Shown piece after piece: positions 23,685 through 30,889 of a stretch of DNA of 64,000 nt. Made by a program: the position numbers and the translations under genes. The DNA is from Amorphoplanes friuliensis DSM 7358 (GTDB lineage: Bacteria > Actinomycetota > Actinomycetes > Mycobacteriales > Micromonosporaceae), in NCBI RefSeq assembly GCF_000494755.1, contig NC_022657.1, forward strand, positions 5,804,001 through 5,868,000. Reading direction: 5' to 3'. Position 1 is the first letter of the stretch, and every line of letters begins with the position of its first letter. The notes below the pieces were generated by a model. The model was not told the DNA's origin. It worked only from the letters and a program-made list of their open reading frames with translations, and ran no database searches.

Positions 23685-25725
23685 CACCGGCCTCCTCGTC
23701 GCGTACCGGGAGGTCCGCGGTGACGGTCGTGCCCCGCGCCGGATCGCTGTCGACCCGCATCGTCCCATTCACGATGGACACCCGGTCGGCGAGCCCGGTC
23801 AGGCCGAGTCCGCGCGGCGCGTCGAGGTCGAAGCCCCGCCCGTCGTCGCCGACCCGCACGACGAGGGAGCCGCCGGACTCCCGCAGGCCGATGACGACGC
23901 GGGCGGCGTTCGCGTGCTTCACGACATTGGTCAGCGCCTCCGCCACCACGTACCAGCCGGCCGCCTCGATCGGCGGCGGGTAGCGCACACCCCGCAGGGC
24001 CGCGTCCGCCTCGATCACCACTTCGAGGGGCAGCCGGGACGCTGTGGCCTCGACCGCCTCGAGCAGACCCCGGTCAGCCAGGACGGGTGGGTGTATGGCG
24101 TGCGCGAAGTCGCGCAGCGACCCCAGCAGGGCGGTCAGATCCGTCTGCACCTCGGCCAGGGAAGCGCCGGCCCTCTCGTCGCCGCGGCGCAGCCGCTCCC
24201 GGGTCAGGGCGACCTTCGCGGACAGCACCACCAGATCCTGCTGCACACCGTCGTGCAGATCCCGCTGCAGGCGCCGCCGTTCGGCGTCCCGGGCCTGCGC
24301 CACCCGGGCCCGTGAGGCGGCGAGCTCCGCCGTCTGCTCCCGGATGACCGTCATGCGCTCGGTGAGCTCGGTGCTCAGGTGCGCGGCGTGGACCACGGTC
24401 GCGGCCTGACCGGCGAGGTGCCCGAGCAGGCGGCGGTCCTCGTCCAGCAGCTGCCCGTCCCGGCGCGGACCGCACTCGATCACACCCAGGCCGGTGCCGG
24501 CGTAGGTCAGCGGCACGACCAGCTCCGGGTCACCGCCGTCGTCGTCTCCCGCCACCCCGGTGGAGAGATCCAGGCGTACGCGTACCCACCGCAGGTCGAG
24601 GCCCTGCCTGATGGCGTCGGCGAGGTCGGGCAGCAGCCGTGCGGGCGCGGGGGTCGACTCCAGGACCGCGCCGAACCGGGTGAGCACGGCGTACCCGTCG
24701 AGCCGGGCGCCGAACACCCACCGGTCCGCGAGCCGTTCGAGCCGCCGCCGCACCGGCTGGAACGCCAGCGCCGCCGTGGTCGCCAGCAGCACCGCCGGCC
24801 CGATCGACAGGTACCGGCTCGCCACCACCCCGGCCGCGGCGGCCGCGATCGTGTAGACCGCCGCGATCAGGAGCCAGAGCAGCCGGTAGACCAGCCGCCG
24901 GCGGGCCGGCCGGTCGATGTCGAGCACGCCGTCGCCGGACACACCGAGCAGGAACGAGCCCAGGATCAGCACGACCGTGAGCGGCCACAGCACCGCGACG
25001 GCGACCGCGAAGGAGGCTGCCGGCGCCGCCGAGACGACCGCGGCCAGGGCGAGCCACAGCACCAGGGCGCTGCCGCAGCCCAGGAGCAGCCAGCGCACCC
25101 GCCGCCGGTCGGCGGGCGGTGCGGTGCGGTAGCGGAGGTACAGCATCCCCACGCCGAGCAGGGTCGACGCGAAGAACGCCTTCGACGCCAGTCCCGCCAC
25201 CGGTCCCACCGGCGCCAGGGCCTCGACATAGATCGGGCTGACCACGGGGTACAGCGGCGGCCGGAACGTCCCGGCGGACAACGTCGGCCACGACATCGCG
25301 GACAGCACCACCAGCCCGGCACCGATCCCGGCGACACACCACAGGACCCACCGCTCACCGGTACGCCGGATCCGCCCCGCGGGGAACAGCCCGATCAGAG
25401 CCGTACCGGCGACGACGCTGCCGACCTCGGCCGCCTGACGCAGCAGGACCACCAGCCAGGCCCACGACCGGTCCGCGATCAGCGGCAGCACCGAACCGCC
25501 CAGCACACCTTCGATCGCGAAGAGCGCCCCGCAGATGAGCATCCACGACCCGGTCCGCTCGGCCGGGCGCCGCACCACCGCGTAGAGCCCGGCGGCGTAG
25601 AAGGGACCCGGTCCGACGATCGTCCAGCCGGCCGCCCCCGGATCACCGGCCGCGAGGCGCAGCACGACCGCGGCAGCGAGGGCAACCCCACCCGCCACCG
25701 CGAACACCGCCGGGACCCCGCGCAT
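23677..25725 (-). CDS. Membrane sensor histidine kinase, NarL family (HisKA_3)
   Basis: The 682-residue protein has about nine membrane segments in residues 1 to about 300, a cytoplasmic GAF-like region (about 330-440), a coiled coil, and the HisKA_3 dimerisation box ERRRLQRDLHDGVQQDL with the phosphorylated His. The HATPase follows, with N-box EALTNVVKHANA and GDDGRGFD plus GLGLTGLADR. It phosphorylates the adjoining response regulator. The ATG at 25725 is the first Met before the first membrane segment; it begins MRGVPAVFAVAGG. The signal sensed by the multi-helix domain is unknown. Confidence 0.9.
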   Translation of the reverse strand: MRGVPAVFAVAGGVALAAAVVLRLAAGDPGAAGWTIVGPGPFYAAGLYAVVRRPAERTGSWMLICGALFAIEGVLGGSVLPLIADRSWAWLVVLLRQAAEVGSVVAGTALIGLFPAGRIRRTGERWVLWCVAGIGAGLVVLSAMSWPTLSAGTFRPPLYPVVSPIYVEALAPVGPVAGLASKAFFASTLLGVGMLYLRYRTAPPADRRRVRWLLLGCGSALVLWLALAAVVSAAPAASFAVAVAVLWPLTVVLILGSFLLGVSGDGVLDIDRPARRRLVYRLLWLLIAAVYTIAAAAAGVVASRYLSIGPAVLLATTAALAFQPVRRRLERLADRWVFGARLDGYAVLTRFGAVLESTPAPARLLPDLADAIRQGLDLRWVRVRLDLSTGVAGDDDGGDPELVVPLTYAGTGLGVIECGPRRDGQLLDEDRRLLGHLAGQAATVVHAAHLSTELTERMTVIREQTAELAASRARVAQARDAERRRLQRDLHDGVQQDLVVLSAKVALTRERLRRGDERAGASLAEVQTDLTALLGSLRDFAHAIHPPVLADRGLLEAVEATASRLPLEVVIEADAALRGVRYPPPIEAAGWYVVAEALTNVVKHANAARVVIGLRESGGSLVVRVGDDGRGFDLDAPRGLGLTGLADRVSIVNGTMRVDSDPARGTTVTADLPVRDEEAGDD

Positions 25726-25836
25726 GTCCCTCAGTCTGGACCGCCGGGCGGGTCCGGCACACCAGGACAACCCCCGGCCGGCCTGCGGGCAACCGGAACG
25801 ACCCCGGGACGCCGGACAGACCCTAGACTGGTCGGC

Positions 25837-26133
25837 ATGTCGTTGCTCCGGTCGGCCATCGGGATCGTGCTGCGCCGCCTGCGTCTGCAGCAGGGCCGCA
25901 CACTGCAGGACGTCGCCGAGGCCGCGGGGGTCTCCCTGGCCTACCTGTCGGAGATCGAGCGGGGCCGCAAGGAGGTCTCGTCGGAGATCCTGGCCGGCAT
26001 CTGCCGGGCACTCGGGCTGCCCCTCACCGACCTCCTCGAGCAGGTGCGCTCCGAGCTGCTGCGCAAGGGCCCGCAGCGTCCTCGCGTCCGCATGATGATC
26101 TGCGCCCGCTCCCGCCTGAAGGTGACCGTGTGA
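25837..26133 (+). CDS. XRE-family regulator resembling ClgR
   Basis: The 98-residue protein is a single helix-turn-helix domain: LRRLRLQQGRTLQDVAEAAG, then VSLAYLSEIERGRKEVSSEIL (about residues 33-53), and LGLPLTDLLEQVRSEL. This matches ClgR/PopR regulators, which control clp protease genes in actinobacteria. The tail RSRLKVTV is atypical. A TAGACT -10-like element lies at 25824-25829, about eight bases before the ATG, with no binding site, so the message may be leaderless. Its GTG/TGA overlap with the isochorismatase gene (26130-26133) makes the two one unit. Whether it is the main ClgR or a local paralogue cannot be told. Confidence 0.8.
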   Translation: MSLLRSAIGIVLRRLRLQQGRTLQDVAEAAGVSLAYLSEIERGRKEVSSEILAGICRALGLPLTDLLEQVRSELLRKGPQRPRVRMMICARSRLKVTV

Positions 26134-26681
26134 CAACGCTGCAGGACCGGCCGAACACCGCACTTGTCATCGTCGACGTGCAGAACCGCGTCGTCGCGAG
26201 CACACACGAGCGTGACGCGGTCGTCGCCAACATCGGCAGCCTGGTCAGCAAGGCCCGCGCGGAGAACGTTCCCGTGGTCTGGGTGCAGCAGTTCGACGAC
26301 GTGCTGGTGAAAGGCACCGAGCCCTGGCAGGTCGTTCCCGAGCTCAGCCCGGAGGACGCCGACCAGCACATCGACAAGGCGTGGGCCGACTCGTTCGAGG
26401 AGACCGAGCTCGAGACCGTCCTGGCCGGCCTCGGCGTGGGCCGTCTCATCGTCACCGGCGCCCAGACCGACGAGTGCATCCGCTCGACCCTCCACGGCGC
26501 GCTCGTCCGCGGATACGACACGATCCTGGTCAGCGACGCTCACACCACGGAGGATCTCTCCGAGTGGGGCGCGCCACCCCCGGACAAGGTCATCGCCCAC
26601 ACCAACCTCTACTGGGACGGCCACAAGGCACCCGGTCGGGTGGCCGGCACGGTGGAGACCAAGAACGTCAGTTTCGGCTGA
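26130..26681 (+). CDS. Isochorismatase-family cysteine hydrolase
   Basis: The 183-residue protein has the Asp-Lys-Cys triad of the family: LVIVDVQNRVV (Asp near residue 16), HIDKAWADSF (Lys near 79) and VTGAQTDECIRSTLHGA (Cys near 112, in the cis-peptide loop). Such enzymes hydrolyse amides, isochorismate or nicotinamide; the substrate is not clear from sequence. The GTG start lies in the stop of the ClgR-like gene (GTGTGA), so translation is coupled. Its last 14 bases overlap the end of the convergent CobE/CbiG-like gene. Confidence 0.88.
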   Translation: MTTLQDRPNTALVIVDVQNRVVASTHERDAVVANIGSLVSKARAENVPVVWVQQFDDVLVKGTEPWQVVPELSPEDADQHIDKAWADSFEETELETVLAGLGVGRLIVTGAQTDECIRSTLHGALVRGYDTILVSDAHTTEDLSEWGAPPPDKVIAHTNLYWDGHKAPGRVAGTVETKNVSFG

Positions 26682-27057
26682 GGGCCATCGCGACGGTGAT
26701 GCCCCCGACGACACGCTTGGGCAGCACCAGCGAGGCGCCCGGCCCGGCGGCCAGCAGTGCAGCCGCCTCCGCGACGGACGCGGTGCCGCTCCGACGGGCC
26801 ACCGTCTCCGACGGGTGCGGGACGTCGACGGCGGCCAGTTCCTCGGCGGTGTAGCCGACGATCCGCCACCCGTGCCGCTCGGCCAAAACCCGGGGGCCCG
26901 GCTCGGCCGCGCGGCGGTCCAGGGTGGCCAGGACCGTAATGGCCGCAGGAAGCACTCCCGCCTGCACCAATGCGGCGCTGACTCCGGCTTCGACGTCGGC
27001 CGCAGGCGTGGCCGAGCGGGCGCCGAGGCCCAGGACCAGCAGTCCCGTCACGGTCAC
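26668..27057 (-). CDS. CobE / CbiG C-terminal-like cobalamin biosynthesis protein
   Basis: The 129-residue protein matches the C-terminal domain of CbiG (also CobE). Landmarks are VLGLGARS near the start, VTAALVQAG-like helix (SAALVQAGV), ATLDRRAAEPG, and PSETVARRSGTASVAEAAALLAA. This domain takes part in ring contraction or a related step of the corrin pathway; the exact chemistry of stand-alone CobE is not settled. It starts at GTG 27057, six bases after the methyltransferase stop, so it now belongs to that operon rather than to cobB. The other cob genes lie 2 kb upstream on the same strand. Confidence 0.8.
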   Translation of the reverse strand: MTVTGLLVLGLGARSATPAADVEAGVSAALVQAGVLPAAITVLATLDRRAAEPGPRVLAERHGWRIVGYTAEELAAVDVPHPSETVARRSGTASVAEAAALLAAGPGASLVLPKRVVGGITVAMALSRN

Positions 27058-27063
27058 CCCCGG

Positions 27064-27909
27064 TCAGGCACACTCGGCCGTGATCAGCCAGATGCCGGTG
27101 GGCAGACGATAGCCGACACCGGGTGTCCGGAATCGGCTCAGCAGGCGGGCCGCGCCCGACCGGGCCGCCGCCTGCGCCTCCGGTGGCGCCTCGCGGTAGG
27201 CGGCGCCGGCCGGGCCGATCCCGATCAGCCAGGAGGTCACCGCGTCCGGGTCGTCGGGGGTCTCGAGGACGACGTCCCGCGGCTCGATGGCGATGGTGTC
27301 GAAGCCGGCGGCCGTCAGCGCTTTCCGCGTCCGCGCGGGGTCCGCGAGCGCAAACGGGCCGGGCTCGTCGCCGACCGGCAGAGGCGGCAGGGCGCCCACG
27401 TGCGCGGCGGCGCCGAGCACCGCGGCCGGCAGCCACGGCACGGTGGACTGCTCGCGGAACACCGTCGCGGCGAGGCGGCCGCCCGGATGCAACGAGTTCA
27501 TGACGGTCGTGAGGACCGCGACCGGGTCGGCGGGCAGCATCAACGCCATGCACGAGTACGCCGCGTCGAACGGCGCGCCGCGCACCACCTTCATCGTCTC
27601 GAGGTCGCCGGCCACGAACTCCACGCCCGGGTGCCGGCGCCGGGCGGCGGCAACCATCTCCTCGGAGAGGTCAACACCGACGGCGTAGCCCGCAGCACCG
27701 ACCGCCCGGGCCAGGTCCGCGGTCGTGCCACCACAGCCACAGCCGGCGTCCAGCACCCGCTCACGCGGTCCGATGCTCAGCCGATCGAGGGCCGGAGCGC
27801 CCAGTGGGCGGCTCCAGTCGTCGTGGTGATCGGCGTGGGCGATCCAGCCCGGCGCGGCCCGGGCCCAGAAGTCCGCGTTGCGGGCGCGCAGGGCTGTCGT
27901 GGTCGCCAT
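27064..27909 (-). CDS. Class I SAM-dependent methyltransferase
   Basis: The 281-residue protein has the Rossmann motifs VLDAGCGCGGTTADLA (about residues 52-67), a VGVDLSEEMV acidic loop and FDAAYSCMALML. It resembles UbiE/COQ5-type small-molecule methyltransferases. The substrate is unknown. The ATG at 27909 lies one base after the monooxygenase-like stop, a coupled start. The operon faces the TetR gene across a perfect inverted repeat, so it is probably de-repressed by that regulator's ligand. Confidence 0.88.
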   Translation of the reverse strand: MATTTALRARNADFWARAAPGWIAHADHHDDWSRPLGAPALDRLSIGPRERVLDAGCGCGGTTADLARAVGAAGYAVGVDLSEEMVAAARRRHPGVEFVAGDLETMKVVRGAPFDAAYSCMALMLPADPVAVLTTVMNSLHPGGRLAATVFREQSTVPWLPAAVLGAAAHVGALPPLPVGDEPGPFALADPARTRKALTAAGFDTIAIEPRDVVLETPDDPDAVTSWLIGIGPAGAAYREAPPEAQAAARSGAARLLSRFRTPGVGYRLPTGIWLITAECA

Positions 27910-27910
27910 C

Positions 27911-28207
27911 TCAGAACGGCATCTCGGCGCCGTCGACGCTGACGGAGCTGAAGTGGGCCGCCTTCGCCGGGTCGAAGCCGTCCTCCTGGGCGGCCAGGCC
28001 CGCGGCACGGACGAGGCGTTCGGACTGGAACGTGCGGAACGCGGCCTCGTCCGCCCACACGTTGATGATCCGCCAGCCACCGGTGGTGGTGGGACCGGCG
28101 ACGTGGGCCAGCAGACCCGGCGGCCGGTCCGGGCCGAGATGCTTCTCCACCTGGCGATATTCGGCTTCGCTGACTCCGGGCATCTCCTGCACCACACCGA
28201 ACGGCAT
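27911..28207 (-). CDS. Antibiotic biosynthesis monooxygenase-like (dimeric alpha+beta barrel) protein
   Basis: The 98-residue protein has the size and strand-helix pattern of ABM-like dimeric barrels: MPFGVVQEMPGVSEAEYRQV, a central WRIINVWADEAAFRTFQSER and a C-terminal strand. Such proteins bind small aromatic or polyketide ligands; some act as cofactor-free monooxygenases. No catalytic residue can be assigned. I prefer ATG 28207 over the in-frame TTG at 28216. It is the first gene of the methyltransferase operon, with the operator about 11 bases upstream of the start. Confidence 0.7.
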   Translation of the reverse strand: MPFGVVQEMPGVSEAEYRQVEKHLGPDRPPGLLAHVAGPTTTGGWRIINVWADEAAFRTFQSERLVRAAGLAAQEDGFDPAKAAHFSSVSVDGAEMPF

Positions 28208-28217
28208 CGCGACCAAC

Positions 28218-28244
28218 TTTCGCTAGAGTGAAGCTCTAGCGAAA
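28218..28244. promoter_or_regulatory. TetR operator: perfect 11-bp inverted repeat
   Basis: TTTCGCTAGAG (28218-28228) and CTCTAGCGAAA (28234-28244) are perfect inverted arms around TGAAG. It lies in the 56-bp divergent gap between the monooxygenase-like gene and the TetR gene. A TACACT -10-like element at 28252-28257, six bases before the TetR GTG, would make that transcript leaderless. Binding here could control both directions. Confidence 0.8.
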
Positions 28245-28263
28245 ACGTTACTACACTCCACCC

Positions 28264-28905
28264 GTGACCGGAACCAGGCCTTACGCGTCGGCCCGGCGAC
28301 AGGAGCAGGCGCGGCGGACACGGCGGGCCATCCTGGACGCGGCGGCCCGGCTCTTCGTCGACCCGGGTTACGCGGCCACCCCGCTCACCACCGTGGCCGC
28401 CGAGGCCGGCGTGTCGGTACAGACGCTCTACGCCGTCTTCGGCACCAAGCGGCAGCTGCTGTCCGACCTGATCGACGTCACCGTCGCGGGGGACGACACG
28501 CCTGTGGCCGTACCCGACAGGCCTTTCACGGCGGAGATCCGGGCGCTGACCGGGGCCCGGGAGAAGCTCGGCCGGTTTGCGCGGCACCTCACCGAGACCC
28601 ATGCGCGGCAGGCGCAGGTCATGCTCGCGCTGGCCGGTGCGGCCACCGCCGACGCCGACGCCGCGGCCATCTGGCGCAAGAACCTCGACGACCGGCGGCA
28701 CGGCATGACGATGTTCGCCGCGGACCTGGCCGCGACCGGTGAGCTGCGACCCGAGCTGAGCGCCGGCGAGGTCACCGACGTGCTCTGGCTGGCCCAGGAC
28801 GTGCGCAACTACGACTGGCTGGTCCGCGAACGCGGCTGGCCGGCCGAACGCTTCCAGCAGTGGTACGTCGACAGCGTCGCCGGCGCGGTCCTCGTCAGGC
28901 CGTAG
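28264..28905 (+). CDS. TetR-family transcriptional regulator
   Basis: The 213-residue protein has a TetR helix-turn-helix near its start: RRTRRAILDAAARLFVDPGY, then TTVAAEAGVSVQTLYAVFGTK (about residues 42-62). The C-terminal ligand-binding part is all helical and gives no clue to the ligand. It is divergent from the monooxygenase-methyltransferase operon, and the inverted repeat between them is the expected operator for repression of both. The start is GTG 28264. Its last 11 bases overlap the end of cobB. Confidence 0.9.
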   Translation: MTGTRPYASARRQEQARRTRRAILDAAARLFVDPGYAATPLTTVAAEAGVSVQTLYAVFGTKRQLLSDLIDVTVAGDDTPVAVPDRPFTAEIRALTGAREKLGRFARHLTETHARQAQVMLALAGAATADADAAAIWRKNLDDRRHGMTMFAADLAATGELRPELSAGEVTDVLWLAQDVRNYDWLVRERGWPAERFQQWYVDSVAGAVLVRP

Positions 28906-30253
28906 CCGCCTGCGCGACCAGCCGGCGGGCGATCCCCGGGTCGGCCGCCCAGTGCAGGTGCAGGTAGGACGCCTGCAACGTCGGCGTGGCGAAGCCTTCC
29001 GGGTCGGCTCCACGCCAGGCCCAGGCCGCTCCCCCGGCCGGTTCCAGCAGCAGGCCCGACCGCGGGTGGACGGTCGTGCGGTGGAACTCGTGCCCGGTGA
29101 TGCGCGAGCCCGCGCGGTAGAGCGGACTGTCGGTCAGGGCGACCGCATCGCGGTAACCGAGGGTCAGGGTCGGCGTCATGGCGGCATCCGCGTCGAGGAC
29201 ACCACACATCGGGGCGTCGTCCAGGGTGCGGCAGAGCCACAGCAGGCCCGCACACTCGGCCACGATCGGCAGGCCCACCGCGGCCAGGGAGGCGACGGCG
29301 AGGCGGAGCGGCTCGTTGGCCGAGAGCTCCGCGGCGTACACCTCGGGGAAGCCTCCGCCGACGACCAGGGCACGGGTGCCGTCCGGCAGCTTCTCGTCGC
29401 GGAGCGGGTCCACGGTCACGACTTCCGCTCCCGCTCCGGCGAGGAGTTCGGCCGTTTCCGCGTACGCGAAGGTGAAAGCCGGACCACCCGCGATCGCAAC
29501 GATCGGACGGCCCGGCACCGGGTCGGGGGCGATCGGGGTCCACGGTGTCACCGGCAGCGACGGCGCGGAACGGGCCACGGCGAGCACGGCGTCGAGGTCC
29601 ACCGAGGCCGTGACCAGCGACGCGAGGGCGGACACCGAGGCGAGGGCCTCGGATCGGCGTTCGGCGGCGGGGACCAACCCGAGGTGGCGGGAGGGGGCGG
29701 CCACCGCGTCGGCGCGGCGCATCGCCCCCAGGACCGGGGTGCCGACCTCCTCGCAGGCCTCGCGGAGGATCGCCTCGTGACGGTCCGACCCGACCCGGTT
29801 GAGGATGACACCGGCCAGGCGCACCGAACCGAAGCTGCGGAAGCCGTGCACCAGCGCGGCCACCGACCGGCCCTGCGCAGCGGCGTCGACCACGAGGATG
29901 ACCGGCGCGTCGAGCAGACCGGCGACGTGGGCGGTCGAGCCGGTGTCACCCGCCCCGGTACGCCCGTCGTAGAGGCCCATCACACCCTCGACCACCGCCA
30001 GGTCGGTGCCGGCCGAACCGTGCGCGAACAGCGGGCCGATCAGCTCCTCGCCGACCATGACCGGGTCGAGGTTGCGGCCCGGGCGGCCCGCCGCGAGCGA
30101 GTGGTAACCCGGGTCGATGTAGTCCGGCCCGACCTTGAACGGCGCGACCTTCAGACCCCGGGCGGCAAAGGCGGCCAGCAGCCCGGTGGCCACCGTGGTC
30201 TTCCCGTGTCCCGACGCCGGCGCTGCGATGACAACACGCGGGATGCTCACCAT
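28895..30253 (-). CDS. cobB: Cobyrinate a,c-diamide synthase
   Basis: The 452-residue enzyme amidates carboxyls a and c of (hydrogeno)cobyrinate using ATP and glutamine. The N-terminal P-loop reads IAAPASGHGKTTVATGL (about residues 9-25), with KVGPDYIDPGYH following; the C-terminal class I glutaminase domain has AECAGLLWL (nucleophile Cys at about 331) and a His in GHEFHRTTV. The ATG at 30253 lies inside the end of cobO; GTG 30250, which forms GTGA with the cobO stop, is an equally likely start. It is the third gene of the riboswitch-controlled operon. Confidence 0.93.
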   Translation of the reverse strand: MVSIPRVVIAAPASGHGKTTVATGLLAAFAARGLKVAPFKVGPDYIDPGYHSLAAGRPGRNLDPVMVGEELIGPLFAHGSAGTDLAVVEGVMGLYDGRTGAGDTGSTAHVAGLLDAPVILVVDAAAQGRSVAALVHGFRSFGSVRLAGVILNRVGSDRHEAILREACEEVGTPVLGAMRRADAVAAPSRHLGLVPAAERRSEALASVSALASLVTASVDLDAVLAVARSAPSLPVTPWTPIAPDPVPGRPIVAIAGGPAFTFAYAETAELLAGAGAEVVTVDPLRDEKLPDGTRALVVGGGFPEVYAAELSANEPLRLAVASLAAVGLPIVAECAGLLWLCRTLDDAPMCGVLDADAAMTPTLTLGYRDAVALTDSPLYRAGSRITGHEFHRTTVHPRSGLLLEPAGGAAWAWRGADPEGFATPTLQASYLHLHWAADPGIARRLVAQAATA

Positions 30254-30846
30254 TCGATGCCCTGCTGACCCTTGCGACCCGCGTCCATCGGATGCTTGAC
30301 CTTCGTCATCTCGGTGACCAGATCGGCCGCGGCGAGCAGATCCGGGTGCGCGTCCCGGCCGGTGATCACCACGTGCTGGGTGCCGGGCCGGTCGGCGAGG
30401 GTCGCGACGACGTCCGCGACGTCGACCCAGCCCCACTTCATCGGGTACGTGAACTCGTCGAGCACGTAGAACCGGTGCGTCTCGGCGGCCAGGTCCCGCT
30501 TGATCTGCGCCCAGCCCTCGGCGGCCTCGGCGGCGTGGTCCCGCTCGGTGCCCGCCCGCTGGATCCAGGACCAGCCCTCACCCATCTTGTGCCAGGCGAC
30601 GGTCGCGCCGCCGGTCTGGCCCAGGGCCTTGAGGGCGGCCTCCTCGCCGACACGCCACTTCTCGGACTTCACGAACTGGAAGACCCCGATCGGCCAGCCC
30701 GCACTCCACGCACGCAACGCCATCCCGAACGCGGCCGTCGACTTGCCCTTGCCGTGTCCGGTGTGGACAGCCAGCACGGCCTGGCGCCGCCGCTGCCGGG
30801 TGGTGAGCCCGTCCTGCGGCACGGTGGTGACCTGTCCCTGCGGCAT
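30247..30846 (-). CDS. cobO: Cob(I)yrinic acid a,c-diamide adenosyltransferase
   Basis: The 199-residue protein is a CobA/CobO-type corrinoid adenosyltransferase. The P-loop is HTGHGKGKSTAAFGMALRA (about residues 28-46), followed by FVKSEKWRVGE and the conserved VLDEFTYPMKWGWVD (about 128-142). It transfers the adenosyl group of ATP to cobalt, and cobB lies directly downstream with overlapping codons. The start at 30846 lies 43 bases after the chelatase stop. Confidence 0.93.
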   Translation of the reverse strand: MPQGQVTTVPQDGLTTRQRRRQAVLAVHTGHGKGKSTAAFGMALRAWSAGWPIGVFQFVKSEKWRVGEEAALKALGQTGGATVAWHKMGEGWSWIQRAGTERDHAAEAAEGWAQIKRDLAAETHRFYVLDEFTYPMKWGWVDVADVVATLADRPGTQHVVITGRDAHPDLLAAADLVTEMTKVKHPMDAGRKGQQGIEW

Positions 30847-30889
30847 CAGGCTGCCTTCCTCATCGGTGCGGTGCGGTGCATTTGCAGCA

